This document shows positions 20,634 through 30,133 of a stretch of DNA of 64,000 nt, piece after piece; within the stretch, counting starts at the first letter, position 1, and each line of letters begins with the position of its first letter. The notes under the pieces are model-generated. The model had not been told where the DNA came from, did not search any database, and saw only the letters and a program-made list of their open reading frames with translations. The stretch lies in contig NZ_LZJF01000027.1 of NCBI RefSeq assembly GCF_001666835.1, positions 16,412-80,411 of the forward strand. Direction: 5' to 3'. This stretch comes from Mycobacterium sp. E3251. GTDB lineage: Bacteria > Actinomycetota > Actinomycetes > Mycobacteriales > Mycobacteriaceae. A program made the translations under genes and the position numbers.

Positions 20634-22190
20634 CTAGCACTTCGCGCCGCTGGGCGGCGTGGCGCCGCCGACCAGATACGCCGTGACGTAGTTGTCGATG
20701 CAACCGTCGCCCTGGAACACCACCGTGTGCTGGGTTCCGTCGTAGGTGAGCAGCGAACTGCGCAGCTGATTGGCCAGATCCACCCCGGCCTTGTAGGGCG
20801 TCGCCGGGTCGTGGGTGGTCGACACCACCACCGTCGGCGCCAGGCCGGGCGCGGAGATGGTGTGCGGCTTGCTCGTCGGCGGCACCGGCCAGAACGCGCA
20901 GGTGCCCAGAGGGGCGTCGCCAGTGAACGTGCCGTAGCTCATGAACGGCGCGATCTCCCGCGAGCGACGGTCCTCGTCAATCACCTTGGCGCGGTCGGTG
21001 ATTGGCGGCTGGTCGACGCAGTTGATCGCCACCCGCGCGTCGGTCGCATTGGTGTAGTGGCCGTGGGCGTCGCGACGCATGTACATGTCGGCCAGGGCGA
21101 GCAGGGTGTCGCCGCGGTGGTTGACCAGTTCGCTCAGTCCGTCGGTCAGGTGGTGCCACAACGTCGGTGAGTACAGCGCCATGATCGTGCCGACGATGGC
21201 GTCGCTATAGCTCAGTCCCCGTGGGTCGTTCGTCGGCGCCGGCCTGCCGACCATCGGGTTGTTGGGGTCGACGAGCGGGTCGACCAGGCTGTGGTAAACG
21301 TCGACGGCCTTGGCCGGATCGGTGCCCAGCGGGCAGCTCGATTGCTTCGCGCAATCGGTCGCGTAGTCGTTGAACGCGTCCTGAAAACCCTTGGCCTGGC
21401 GCAAATCCGCCTCGATGGGGTCGGCGTTGGGGTCGACCGCGCCGTCGAGGATCATCGCGCGCACCTTGTCGGGGTAGGCCTCGGCGTAGGCGGAGCCGAT
21501 CCTGGTGCCGTAGGAGTAGCCGAGGTAGGTCAGCTTGTCGTCGCCCAGCGCCGCCCGGATCGCGTCCAGATCCCGCGCGACGTTGACCGTGCCGATGTTG
21601 GCCAGGAAGTTCTTCCCCATCTTGTCGACGCAGCGGCCGACGAATTGTTTGGTCTCGTCCTCGATGTGGGCCACGCCGGCCGGGCTGTAGTCGACGTTCG
21701 GCTCCGTGCGCAGCCGGTCGTTGTCGGCGTCGGAGTTGCACCAGACGGACGGCCGCGACGACCCCACCCCGCGGGGGTCGAAGCCGACCAAATCGAACCG
21801 TTCGCGGACCCGCTTCGGCAGCGACTGAACGACACCCAGGGCGGCCTCCATACCGGACTCGCCAGGACCGCCGGGGTTGATCACCAACGAACCGATCTTG
21901 TCCCCGGTGGCGGGGAAGCGAATCATCGCCAGCGTCGCCACGTCTCCGTCGAGGTGGTCGTAGTCGACCGGTACCGCCAGCTTGCCGCACAGCGCGCCGG
22001 CGGGAATCTTGACCTTCGGGTTCGCCGTCCGGCACGGTGTCCACTCCACCGCCTGTCCGAGCTTCGGTTCAGCCAGCAGGGCGCGGCCGCCGACGACTCG
22101 CACGCAGCCCGCGACAAGGAGCGCCACGGCAGCGACCGTTGTCCAAACCAGCAGCGTGCGCGCAATCTTGTCGCGGCGAGACAGACCCAT
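20634..22190 (-). CDS. caeA: Cell-envelope lipoprotein serine hydrolase CaeA/Hip1
   Basis: Orthologue of M. tuberculosis Rv2224c (CaeA/Hip1), a cell-envelope serine protease known to cleave GroEL2 and to affect host responses. The 518-residue sequence starts MGLSRRDKIARTLLVW, followed by a hydrophobic stretch and the lipobox LVAGC with the lipidated Cys at residue 29. Catalytic segments are NPGGPGESG, GYSYGTRIG (Ser), STTHDPATPYK (Asp) and DGTQHTVVF (His). The ATG at 22190 is chosen because it places the signal peptide correctly. The adjacent downstream gene is a non-lipidated paralogue. No obvious operator is seen in the short upstream gap. Confidence 0.94.
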   Translation of the reverse strand: MGLSRRDKIARTLLVWTTVAAVALLVAGCVRVVGGRALLAEPKLGQAVEWTPCRTANPKVKIPAGALCGKLAVPVDYDHLDGDVATLAMIRFPATGDKIGSLVINPGGPGESGMEAALGVVQSLPKRVRERFDLVGFDPRGVGSSRPSVWCNSDADNDRLRTEPNVDYSPAGVAHIEDETKQFVGRCVDKMGKNFLANIGTVNVARDLDAIRAALGDDKLTYLGYSYGTRIGSAYAEAYPDKVRAMILDGAVDPNADPIEADLRQAKGFQDAFNDYATDCAKQSSCPLGTDPAKAVDVYHSLVDPLVDPNNPMVGRPAPTNDPRGLSYSDAIVGTIMALYSPTLWHHLTDGLSELVNHRGDTLLALADMYMRRDAHGHYTNATDARVAINCVDQPPITDRAKVIDEDRRSREIAPFMSYGTFTGDAPLGTCAFWPVPPTSKPHTISAPGLAPTVVVSTTHDPATPYKAGVDLANQLRSSLLTYDGTQHTVVFQGDGCIDNYVTAYLVGGATPPSGAKC

Positions 22191-22246
22191 GCCAACATAT
22201 GCTGCCAGAGGAAACCTGAGATCCTCATGAGCGGCACCACCGCCGG

Positions 22247-23641
22247 CTACCGGGTGGCCGCGAGCAACTCCTCCATCGCCACCGCGAACTCGTCGGCCAT
22301 CTCCCACAGGTCCGGCACCAGATCGGGGCACGCGAGGAGCCCAACGTCCAACTTGCCCCGCAGCGACATCGCGGTGATGTTGAGTCCCGACCCGTGAAAG
22401 ATCGGACCCAGCGGATACATCGCCTTGACCTCGCAGCCCAGCATGTACAGCGGCACCTGCGGGCCCGGCACGTTGGACACCACCAGGTTGTGCACCGGCA
22501 TGCTGTCGGTGAACCGCGTCCTGGCATAAAGCCGCATCGCGATACCGAAAACGGCCGGCGCGGCGAACTGCGTCCAATCCTGCAACAGCGACGCGCCGAT
22601 GGCGGAACTGTGTTCCTTGGCAACCGAATTCGCGTGGGCGATGGCCTTCAGGCGCTCCACCGGATCCGCGATATCGGTATGCAGGCTGGAGAACATGGCC
22701 GACACCTGGTTGCGGCCGGGCCGCTCGGATTTTCCATGCACGGAAACCGGCACCGACGCCACCAACGGCGAGTCCGGCAAAGCGTTTCGGTCGGCCAGGT
22801 ACTGGCGCAGCACAGCGGAAACCAACGCCATCACCACGTCATTGACTTTGACGCCGTCGAATCGATTCTTAACCGCCTTGATGTCGTCGAGATTCAATTC
22901 GGCGTAGGCGATGTTTCGGCGGTCGGTGATCCGGGCGTTGAATGCGGTGGCCGGTGCCGCGAACGGCCGCGCCATCGCCTGGCCTTCGAGCGCCCGCCGC
23001 AACGTGGTGACCACCGAGGAGACGGTGTCGGGCACCACGTTGGCCAGCTGCAGCGGCCTGGCGGCGAATCGGACGAGCCCGCCCGCGGCGATCTGCCACC
23101 CACTGGCGCCCCCGACCCCGCGAGCCGGATCCGGGGGCGGGGCGTCGGGTTCGGTGCCGCACAGCTGCGACATCAGGTTGGCGCCGGTCACGCCGTCGAC
23201 GCCGGCATGGTGCACCTTGGTCATCACCGCCAGCCGCCCGTCACGATGGCAATCGGTGCCCGCCACGCCTTCGACGACCCACATCTCCCACAGCGGCCGG
23301 CGCCGGTCCAGCGGCGACTCCGCGATATGCCCGCAAATCTCGGCGAGCTCGGCGCGGCCGCCCGGCGCGGGCAGCGCGATCCGGTGCAGATGGCGGTCGA
23401 GATCGAAGTTCTCGTCATCCACCCAGACCGGATGATCGAGATTCAGCGGGTTGTCGGCCAGCTTCTCGCGGAACTCCGGGATCGCTTTGATGCGCAGCGC
23501 CAGGGCGTCGCGAAGCCGGTCGAAGGTGTAGCCGCCGGGCATCGTCGAGGTGTCCAACTCCATGATCGAGCACACGTGCATGGGCTGCGACGAGGTCTCC
23601 AGGTAGAGGAAGCTGGCGTCGAGTCCGCTGAGCCGCTGCAT
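22247..23641 (-). CDS. Wax ester synthase/diacylglycerol acyltransferase (WS/DGAT)
   Basis: A 464-residue acyl-CoA:diacylglycerol acyltransferase of the mycobacterial WS/DGAT (tgs) family. The start [20 protein letters not shown] is characteristic, the active-site HHAGVDG (HHxxxDG) is present near residue 143, and the C-terminal half has [16 protein letters not shown] and [13 protein letters not shown]. Such enzymes make triacylglycerol or wax esters. It is not part of the M. tuberculosis order at this point (caeA is followed by panB there), so it is an addition or a lineage-specific retention. It is divergent from panB, about 130 bp apart. Confidence 0.92.
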   Translation of the reverse strand: MQRLSGLDASFLYLETSSQPMHVCSIMELDTSTMPGGYTFDRLRDALALRIKAIPEFREKLADNPLNLDHPVWVDDENFDLDRHLHRIALPAPGGRAELAEICGHIAESPLDRRRPLWEMWVVEGVAGTDCHRDGRLAVMTKVHHAGVDGVTGANLMSQLCGTEPDAPPPDPARGVGGASGWQIAAGGLVRFAARPLQLANVVPDTVSSVVTTLRRALEGQAMARPFAAPATAFNARITDRRNIAYAELNLDDIKAVKNRFDGVKVNDVVMALVSAVLRQYLADRNALPDSPLVASVPVSVHGKSERPGRNQVSAMFSSLHTDIADPVERLKAIAHANSVAKEHSSAIGASLLQDWTQFAAPAVFGIAMRLYARTRFTDSMPVHNLVVSNVPGPQVPLYMLGCEVKAMYPLGPIFHGSGLNITAMSLRGKLDVGLLACPDLVPDLWEMADEFAVAMEELLAATR

Positions 23642-23772
23642 CCGAGCATGGTATGTCTCACATCACAGGAGCGGTGCAACCGCGCAGCAGAAATGGCAGA
23701 ATGGCACCGTCAGACGAACCCGGGGACCCTATCCGGCCACGAGGATCGAACCGACCACCTTTAGGGACAATG

Positions 23773-24618
23773 ATGTCTGAGCAAAACGTTTACGGTGCAG
23801 GCACATCTGAGCACGCGCAACCGCTCACCAAAATTCGCACGCACCACCTGCAGAAGATGAAGGCCGAAGGCCACAAGTGGGCCATGCTCACGGCCTACGA
23901 CTATTCGACGGCCCGCATTTTCGATGAGGCGGGCATTCCGGTCCTGCTGGTCGGCGACTCGGCCGCCAACGTCGTATACGGCTACGACACCACGGTGCCC
24001 GTCTCGATCGACGAGATGATCCCGCTGGTGCGCGGCGTCGTGCGGGGCGCCCGTCACGCCCTGGTCGTCGCGGACCTGCCGTTCGGCAGCTACGAGGCGG
24101 GGCCGGCCGCGGCCCTGGCGTCGGCCACCCGGTTCATGAAGGAGGGCGGCGCACACGCCGTCAAGCTCGAGGGCGGCGAGCGGGTCGCCGAGCAGATCGC
24201 CTGCCTGACCGCGGCGGGCATCCCCGTGATGGCGCACATCGGGTTCACGCCGCAGAGCGTCAACAGCTTGGGCGGCTTCCGCGTCCAGGGCCGCGGCGAC
24301 GCCGCGGAACAGACCGTCGCCGACGCGATCGCCGTCGCCGAAGCCGGCGCCTTCTCCGTCGTCATGGAGATGGTGCCGGCCGACCTGGCCACCCAGATCA
24401 CCGGCAAGCTGACCATCCCGACCATCGGCATCGGAGCCGGCCCGAACTGCGACGGCCAGGTGCTGGTGTGGCAGGACATGGCGGGCGTCAGCAGCGGCAA
24501 GGCCGCCCGCTTCGTCAAGCGGTTCGGCGACATCGGCGCGGAATTGCGCCGGGCCGCAATGCAATATGCGCAAGAAGTGGCCGAGGGGGTCTTCCCGGCC
24601 GACGAGCACTGCTTCTGA
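23773..24618 (+). CDS. panB: 3-methyl-2-oxobutanoate hydroxymethyltransferase
   Basis: PanB (ketopantoate hydroxymethyltransferase) makes ketopantoate for pantothenate and CoA. The 281 residues are the same length as M. tuberculosis PanB (Rv2225). Motifs include [18 protein letters not shown], the metal-binding VGDS, KLEGG, and [15 protein letters not shown]. The ATG at 23773 gives MSEQNVYG; another ATG directly precedes it. AGGGACA is the ribosome-binding site. The product should be soluble and cytoplasmic. Confidence 0.96.
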   Translation: MSEQNVYGAGTSEHAQPLTKIRTHHLQKMKAEGHKWAMLTAYDYSTARIFDEAGIPVLLVGDSAANVVYGYDTTVPVSIDEMIPLVRGVVRGARHALVVADLPFGSYEAGPAAALASATRFMKEGGAHAVKLEGGERVAEQIACLTAAGIPVMAHIGFTPQSVNSLGGFRVQGRGDAAEQTVADAIAVAEAGAFSVVMEMVPADLATQITGKLTIPTIGIGAGPNCDGQVLVWQDMAGVSSGKAARFVKRFGDIGAELRRAAMQYAQEVAEGVFPADEHCF

Positions 24619-24771
24619 CGGAAGCCACCAGAGGTTTCCGCCCACCGCAACCCCCGATCCTGTCAATTTCCGAAACTCCTTGTGTGGCAGGCGGGTACGA
24701 TTGCTCTTGGATAAAGTCTCTACTCCGAGAGCAAGGGTGAACACATCGACCGGGAGATTTGCGGTGACTTC

Positions 24772-25965
24772 GTGCACCGTCGAACGGTACTGAAGCTTCC
24801 GTTGTTACTGGCGGGAGGCGCTGCACTGACTCGAGCACCTCGCGCGGCCGCGGAACCCGCGCCTGGCAGCTCGCCGCAGGCGAGCCGCTGGTCACCCGAG
24901 CGCGCCAACCGGTGGTATCAGGCGCAGGACTGGCCGGTCGGGGCGAACTACATCACATCGAACGCCATCAATCAGCTGGAGATGTTTCAGCCCGATACGT
25001 TCGATCCCCGGCGGATCGACACCGAGTTGGGCTGGGCCCGCGGCATCGGGTTCAACGCGGTCCGCGTCTTCCTGCACGATCTGCTGTGGGAGCAGGGCCC
25101 CCGGGGGTTCCAAGTCCGCCTCGCCCAGTTCGTCGACATCGCGGCGCGCCACGACATCAAGCCGCTGTTCGTGTTGTTCGACTCCTGTTGGGATCCTCAC
25201 CCCCAATCCGGTCCACAGCGCGCGCCGACGCCCGGCGTGCACAACTCGGGCTGGGTGCAGAGCCCGGGTGCGCAACGCCTCGGTGAACGCTCCTACATCC
25301 CGACCCTGCGCAGCTACGTCACCGGGGTGCTCAGTCAATTCCGCACCGACGACCGCGTTTTGGGCTGGGACCTGTGGAACGAGCCCGACAATCCGTCCAA
25401 GTACTACCGCTCGGTCGAGCGGAAGGACAAGCTCGAATTGGTCACCGACCTGCTCCCCCAGGTGTTCGGTTGGGCCCGTTCGGTCGATCCGAGCCAACCG
25501 TTGACGAGCGGCGTCTGGGACGGCGAGTGGGCGAACCCCGCGCGCCGCAGCACGATCAACGGCATCCAGCTGGACAACTCGGACGTGATCACGTTCCACT
25601 CCTATGCCCCGCCGGCCGAGTTCGAGAGCCGCATCGCCGAGCTCGCGCCGCTGGGGCGCCCCATCCTGTGCACCGAATACATGGCCCGGCCGTTGGGCAG
25701 CACCATCCAGGGCGTGTTGCCCATCGCGAAGCGCCACAACGTCGGCGCGTTCAACTGGGGCCTGGTCGTCGGGAAGACGCAGACCTTCTTCCCCTGGGAC
25801 TCATGGGAGCACCCCAACCCCGCCATGCCGGCTGAATGGTTCCACGACCTGCTCACGCCCGACGGGCAACCGTTCCGCGATCCCGAGGTTCAGACGATCC
25901 GCGAGCTGGGCGGCCTGGCGATGCATCTCCGCGAAGATTCCCCGCCGCCGGCGCCGCCCGGCTGA
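24772..25965 (+). CDS. Tat-exported GH5-type glycoside hydrolase
   Basis: A 397-residue cellulase/mannanase-like (GH5 clan) enzyme. The N-terminus MHRRTVLKLPLLLAGGAAL is a twin-arginine signal (RRTVLK) with an alanine-rich cleavage region near residue 27. The acid/base Glu is residue 204 in DLWNEPDNP and the nucleophile Glu is residue 302 in LCTEYMARP, the usual GH5 pair. Start is GTG; the ribosome-binding site is weak. The 153-bp upstream gap holds a TACGAT -10-like hexamer. The gene sits between panB and the CYTH/CHAD gene, which are neighbours in M. tuberculosis, so it is an accessory insertion. The substrate glycan is unknown. Confidence 0.88.
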   Translation: MHRRTVLKLPLLLAGGAALTRAPRAAAEPAPGSSPQASRWSPERANRWYQAQDWPVGANYITSNAINQLEMFQPDTFDPRRIDTELGWARGIGFNAVRVFLHDLLWEQGPRGFQVRLAQFVDIAARHDIKPLFVLFDSCWDPHPQSGPQRAPTPGVHNSGWVQSPGAQRLGERSYIPTLRSYVTGVLSQFRTDDRVLGWDLWNEPDNPSKYYRSVERKDKLELVTDLLPQVFGWARSVDPSQPLTSGVWDGEWANPARRSTINGIQLDNSDVITFHSYAPPAEFESRIAELAPLGRPILCTEYMARPLGSTIQGVLPIAKRHNVGAFNWGLVVGKTQTFFPWDSWEHPNPAMPAEWFHDLLTPDGQPFRDPEVQTIRELGGLAMHLREDSPPPAPPG

Positions 25966-26088
25966 GCCCCGCGACAGTCGGCGGCCATCGCCGCCAGCCG
26001 CGTCACCGCGGTATGGCAGGCTATGAGAGCCCAGCACCACCGTCCATGACGTTCAAGGCCGCGGCGACGCGCCGCAACGGAGCCGAAC

Positions 26089-27624
26089 ATGCCTGCAAAA
26101 GCGCCGCAAGCCTCGCGCCATCGAGAGGTGGAGCGCAAGTTCGACGTTGGCGAATCCACCGTGTCACCCTCGTTCGAAGGCATCGCCGCCGTGGCGCACG
26201 TCGACAAGTCGCCGACTCAGACACTGGACGCGACGTACTTCGACACCCCGGCACAGGACCTGGCCCGCAACAAGATCACCCTGCGCCGCCGCACCGGTGG
26301 GTCCGACGCGGGGTGGCACCTCAAGCTGCCGACCGGTCCCGAAGCCCGCACCGAGGTCCGGGTGCCGCTGGACGCGTCCGGCACCGACACCGTGCCGGAG
26401 GAGTTGGTGGACGTCGTGCTGGCGATCGTCCGCGACCGCCCCCTCGTACCGGTCGCGCGGATCACCACCCAACGCGAAAGCCAGGTGCTCTACTCCGCCG
26501 ACGGCGCGCCGCTGGCGGAGTTCAGCAACGACCACGTGACCGCGTGGTCGGCCCGTACTTCCGAGGACGCCGACCTGGAGCCCACGCAACAGGAGTGGCG
26601 CGAATGGGAGCTCGAACTCGCCGAGCAGAATGGGGCCCCGGACACCGAGCTGTTGAACCGCTTGGGTAACCGGCTGCTCGACGCCGGCGCCGCACCCGCC
26701 GGTCACGCCTCCAAGCTGGCACGCGTGCTCGGCACCACCACGGCGCAGCCCGACAGCGCGCAGCCCGCCGAGCACCCCTTGCAGCGCGCGGTGGCCGAGC
26801 AGATTCGCGAACTGTTGGTGTGGGATCGGGCCGTGCGGGCCGACGCCTTCGATTCCATTCACCAGATGCGGGTCACCACCCGCAAGTTGCGCAGCCTGCT
26901 GCGCGACTACCAGGAATCGTTTGGATTGCCCGACGACGGCTGGGTTCTCGACGAGCTGCGCGAGCTGGCCGGCATCCTCGGCATCGCGCGCGACGCGGAG
27001 GTGCTCGCGGAACGTTACGAGCGTCAATTGGACGGGCTGACACCGGATTTGGTGCGCGGGCCGGTGCACGAACGGCTGGTCGGGGGCGCCCAGCGCCGTT
27101 ATCAGACCGGGCTGCGCCGGTCGCTGATGGCCATGCGTTCGCAGCGCTATTTCCGGCTGCTCGACGCCCTCGACGCGATAGCGGCGCAACCCCCCGGCAG
27201 CGCCTCGGGCGAGGAACACGCGCCGGTCACCATCGACGCCGCCTACAAGAAGGTTCGCAAGGCCGCCAAGGCCGCGACGCAAATTTACCGGGACCACCCG
27301 GACGACCAGCATCAGCGCGACGAGGCGGTGCACCGGATCCGCAAGCGGGCCAAGCGACTTCGCTACACCGCGGCGGCCACCGGCGAGGACAAGGTTTCCG
27401 AGCAGTCCAAGGCCGTCCAGTCGCTGCTCGGTGACCACCAGGACAGCGTGGTCAGCCGCGAACACCTGCGCCACGAATCCGAAGCCGCGCACGCCGCCGG
27501 CGAGGACACCTTCACTTACGGCCTGCTGTACCAGCAGGAGGCCGACCTGGCCGAGCGGTGCGAACAGCAGCTCGACGACGCGCTGCGCAAACTCGCCAAG
27601 GCGGTGCGCAAGGCCCGGCACTGA
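26089..27624 (+). CDS. CYTH and CHAD domain protein (Rv2226-like)
   Basis: A 511-residue two-domain protein. Residues about 8-205 form a CYTH (triphosphate tunnel metalloenzyme) domain, beginning with the signature HREVERKFDV (ExExK type) and continuing with tunnel strands such as NKITLRRRTGG and GWHLKLP. Residues about 225-511 form a CHAD domain, a histidine-rich helical bundle with repeated HQMRVTTRKLRS and HRIRKRAKRLRY segments that binds polyphosphate. The combination implies inorganic triphosphate or polyphosphate metabolism. The stop codon lies only 5 bp before the orphan rnpB 3' fragment and was originally convergent with rnpB. Confidence 0.93.
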   Translation: MPAKAPQASRHREVERKFDVGESTVSPSFEGIAAVAHVDKSPTQTLDATYFDTPAQDLARNKITLRRRTGGSDAGWHLKLPTGPEARTEVRVPLDASGTDTVPEELVDVVLAIVRDRPLVPVARITTQRESQVLYSADGAPLAEFSNDHVTAWSARTSEDADLEPTQQEWREWELELAEQNGAPDTELLNRLGNRLLDAGAAPAGHASKLARVLGTTTAQPDSAQPAEHPLQRAVAEQIRELLVWDRAVRADAFDSIHQMRVTTRKLRSLLRDYQESFGLPDDGWVLDELRELAGILGIARDAEVLAERYERQLDGLTPDLVRGPVHERLVGGAQRRYQTGLRRSLMAMRSQRYFRLLDALDAIAAQPPGSASGEEHAPVTIDAAYKKVRKAAKAATQIYRDHPDDQHQRDEAVHRIRKRAKRLRYTAAATGEDKVSEQSKAVQSLLGDHQDSVVSREHLRHESEAAHAAGEDTFTYGLLYQQEADLAERCEQQLDDALRKLAKAVRKARH

Positions 27625-27629
27625 GCGGG

Positions 27630-27661
27630 GCGGACGAGTTGGCCTGTAAGCCGGATTCTGT
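27630..27661. repeat. Left attachment-site copy: 32-bp rnpB 3'-end duplicate
   Basis: A 32-bp segment identical to the 3' end of the intact rnpB gene at 32718-32749. Read on the minus strand it begins ACAGAATCCGGCTTACAG and ends with the P1 strand GGCCAACTCGTCCGC. Beyond it the sequence diverges from rnpB abruptly (TATCTGGG here, GCCGCACA in rnpB). It marks the left boundary (attL) of the island. Confidence 0.88.
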
Positions 27662-28160
27662 TATCTGGGCGTTTGCACCGTTTGCTGTGTTGGCCGAGTC
27701 AGAAATACCGAGGTCACAGGGTTGGTTGCGTTGACCAATTACGACTGCGATTAATTCTGCTGCGGACTGGCTGCGGACCAGACCGCCGCCATGGCGACGG
27801 TTCCCAACGCCCGGTTATTTCCAGCAGCGGGCCCCAGTCGAACGTGACATCGCGCCATTCCGTACATACGTCGCTGTCACGCTGCAATCCGAACCGTCGG
27901 TAACAAACGATGAGCGTTGGCTGGAACCGAATCGCAAGCTGAACAGGAACAGTGAGCGTCGACTATTAGCCCGCGTTGGCTTCTTGCCGGCCTGTTGCGT
28001 TGGCGACGTTGACCAATGGGGGCCGCCGTTTGGACCTACTCCGGACGGACTGCGGACGCTTCGTCCGAAGCCATCTGTCCGGAGAGAGACGGTGCTCGCC
28101 GTACGAGGCGCACGTCAGTCGGTCGAGCGGACACCCCCCACCCCTATCGATCCCGCCCGA
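27662..28160. other. Gene-poor left arm of the island
   Basis: About 500 bp with no credible coding sequence; the short open frames present show no family similarity and start inside low-conservation sequence. It contains two related blocks: GTTGCGTTGACCAAT at 27725-27739 and GTTGCGTTG plus CGTTGACCAAT at 27994-28016. Both are followed by CTGCGGAC-type words. These could be arm-type recombinase sites or decay of a lost integrase region. Confidence 0.5.
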
Positions 28161-28754
28161 CTAGCTCGGAGGGGGTTCGCCTTCGACTTCGCGGAGGTAG
28201 CGCTCGACGAGTCCGACTATCTCGGTGTGCCCGGCGGTGATGTCGATTTGGTCCTCCATGAATAGGACTGGCGGGATGACGGTCATCAGGAATGCCACCG
28301 CCATGGGCGGAACGCTTCGTTCATCGACGTCGTACTTCTTCAACACGGCGGCGACCATCTCAGCTTGCTGGGCGCGGAACGTCTGTGCGTAGTGGCGTAG
28401 TTCGGCTGCGAGTTGCGGACGATGGTTGGCCAGGGCAAGAACCTCGATGGCCCACTTACCCCAAGGGGCATCGCGAATCATCCGCCAGAGTGCCCACAGC
28501 GGCTGCGGCGATTCAAGGGCTTCGGCATGTGCTGAGGACCCTGTTTCGGCTTGGCGTTGGAAAACCGCCCGAAGGAGATCGTCCATGGTGCCGAAGTGGT
28601 AGTGCACGAGCTGTGAGCCAAGACCGGCTCTCTCAGCAACGCGGCGGCCAGTGACGGCTGCCCAGCCCTCATCGAGCATAAGTTGCTCGGCTGCATCCAG
28701 TATCACGGTGCGTGTCTTCGCGTTTGGCGACGCGATCCGTCGTGGCGATGCCAT
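28161..28754 (-). CDS. TetR family transcriptional regulator (island)
   Basis: A 197-residue TetR repressor. The N-terminal helix-turn-helix is clear (VILDAAEQLMLDEGWAAVTG then RRVAERAGLGSQLVHYHFG), followed by a helical ligand domain with a TetR C-terminal dimerisation pattern. It is divergent from the island P450 operon; two palindromic operators lie in the 167-bp gap. It most likely represses itself and the P450-DUF427/TesB-P450 operon and responds to their substrate or product (inference). Start ATG at 28754 gives MASPRRIASPNAKTR. Confidence 0.9.
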   Translation of the reverse strand: MASPRRIASPNAKTRTVILDAAEQLMLDEGWAAVTGRRVAERAGLGSQLVHYHFGTMDDLLRAVFQRQAETGSSAHAEALESPQPLWALWRMIRDAPWGKWAIEVLALANHRPQLAAELRHYAQTFRAQQAEMVAAVLKKYDVDERSVPPMAVAFLMTVIPPVLFMEDQIDITAGHTEIVGLVERYLREVEGEPPPS

Positions 28755-28823
28755 TCATGACTCGCATTCTTCGTAAGTGCTGACAGGTCAGGCTATCGGG
28801 TTGACCAGCTTCGCCTCGGCGTG

Positions 28824-28858
28824 TTAAGCAGGTGCTTAACTTTTAAGCACCTGCTTAA
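28824..28858. promoter_or_regulatory. Tandem palindromic operators for the island TetR
   Basis: Two 16-bp palindromes, TTAAGCAGGTGCTTAA (28824-28839) and TTAAGCACCTGCTTAA (28843-28858), are separated by CTT. Each is a perfect TTAAGCA-N2-TGCTTAA inverted repeat, and the two are also reverse complements of each other. They lie 64 bp upstream of the P450 start and 70 bp upstream of the divergent TetR start, as expected for an autoregulated operator. Confidence 0.8.
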
Positions 28859-28921
28859 AAGTACTTCACAACCCGGCCAGCGGCAAATAACCGCACGTCG
28901 GCGAGGTAGAGGAGCGACAAA

Positions 28922-30133
28922 ATGTCCCGCAACACGATTGGTGAGCTTCGTTTCGACCCTTACGACGTCGACCTTGTCGCCGATCCCTACCCTGTGTACC
29001 GGCGGTTACGAGACGAGGTGCCGCTCTACTACAACGAGCAGCACGACTTCTTCGCGCTGAGCCGCTACACAGATGTCGAGAAGGCACTTTTCGACAACAA
29101 GACGTTCAGTTCGGCACGCGGCAACATCTTGGAGTTCATCAAGGCGGATATGGAGATTCCGTCCGGGCTTATCGTCGCGGAGGACCCGCCCCGACACGAC
29201 ATTCACCGAAGGCTGTTGTCGCGGATGTTCACCCCGCGCAAGATCAGCGCATTGGAGCCTCAGATTCGAGAGTTCTGCGTGCGCAGCCTCGACCCGCTCG
29301 TCGGTGCGGGCGGGTTCGACTTCGTCACGGACTTCGGCGCGGAACTGCCCATGCGGGTAATCGGCATGCTGTTGGGCTTCCCCGATGAGGATCAACTGAG
29401 GTCCCGCGACCACGCGAACGCGATTCTGACGACGGAGGCGGGTCGGCCCATGGAAAGCGCGTCGACCGGATTCGATGACGGTCAACTCTGGGCGGACTAC
29501 ATCGACTGGCGAGCCGACAATCCTTCCGATGACATCGTCACCGAACTGCTCAATGTGCAGTTCGAAGACGAGCATGGCGTCACTCGCCACTTGGAGCGCG
29601 CCGAGCTGCTCATGTACGTCAACATGGTCGCCCTGGCGGGCAATGAGACGACAGCACGGCTTATCGGATGGGCGGCAAAGGTGCTCGCCGAGCACCCTGA
29701 CCAACGAAGCGAGCTTGTCGCCGATCCAGGTCTGATCCCTCAGGCGGTCGAGGAGTTATTGCGTTTCGAAGGGCCCGCTCCCTTCGTATCGCGCTACGTC
29801 ACACGCGAGGTCGAATACTACGGCCAGCAGGTGCCTAGCGGCAGCGTGATGACGCTCCTCATCGGTTCGGCTAACAGAGACGACCGCCAATTCGGTTCCG
29901 ACGCAGAGAGTTTCAACATACACCGCCAAAACCGGTCACACATCGCCTTCGCTGTCGGTACGCATTTCTGCATCGGTGCGGCCCTGGCGCGTCTGGAAGG
30001 GCGCATCGCACTCGAAGAGATCCTTAAACGGTTTCCCGAGTGGGACGTCGACCTCTCGGCCGCACGGATGTCGACCACCTCGACCGTCCGAGGCTGGGAA
30101 ACCATGCCCGCACTCGTCAGAGATAAATCGTGA
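28922..30133 (+). CDS. Cytochrome P450 (island, first)
   Basis: A 403-residue soluble bacterial P450. Diagnostic elements are the I-helix oxygen-activation motif ALAGNETT, the K-helix ExxR in EELLRFE with the following Arg (FVSRYV), and the heme loop FAVGTHFCIGAALAR with the cysteine ligand at about residue 350. The start follows GAGGAG. It is the first gene of the island operon behind the tandem TetR operators, and its stop overlaps the next start (GTGA). No ferredoxin or reductase gene is present in the island, so redox partners must come from the host. Substrate unknown. Confidence 0.93.
   Translation: MSRNTIGELRFDPYDVDLVADPYPVYRRLRDEVPLYYNEQHDFFALSRYTDVEKALFDNKTFSSARGNILEFIKADMEIPSGLIVAEDPPRHDIHRRLLSRMFTPRKISALEPQIREFCVRSLDPLVGAGGFDFVTDFGAELPMRVIGMLLGFPDEDQLRSRDHANAILTTEAGRPMESASTGFDDGQLWADYIDWRADNPSDDIVTELLNVQFEDEHGVTRHLERAELLMYVNMVALAGNETTARLIGWAAKVLAEHPDQRSELVADPGLIPQAVEELLRFEGPAPFVSRYVTREVEYYGQQVPSGSVMTLLIGSANRDDRQFGSDAESFNIHRQNRSHIAFAVGTHFCIGAALARLEGRIALEEILKRFPEWDVDLSAARMSTTSTVRGWETMPALVRDKS

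Noticed and set aside
27630..27661. A second rnpB gene at the left island end
   Set aside because: Only 32 bp matches; the sequence then diverges completely, so it is an attachment scar and not an RNA gene.
27673..28265. Short plus-strand open frames in the island left arm
   Set aside because: No family similarity and no ribosome-binding sites; one runs into the antisense of the TetR gene.
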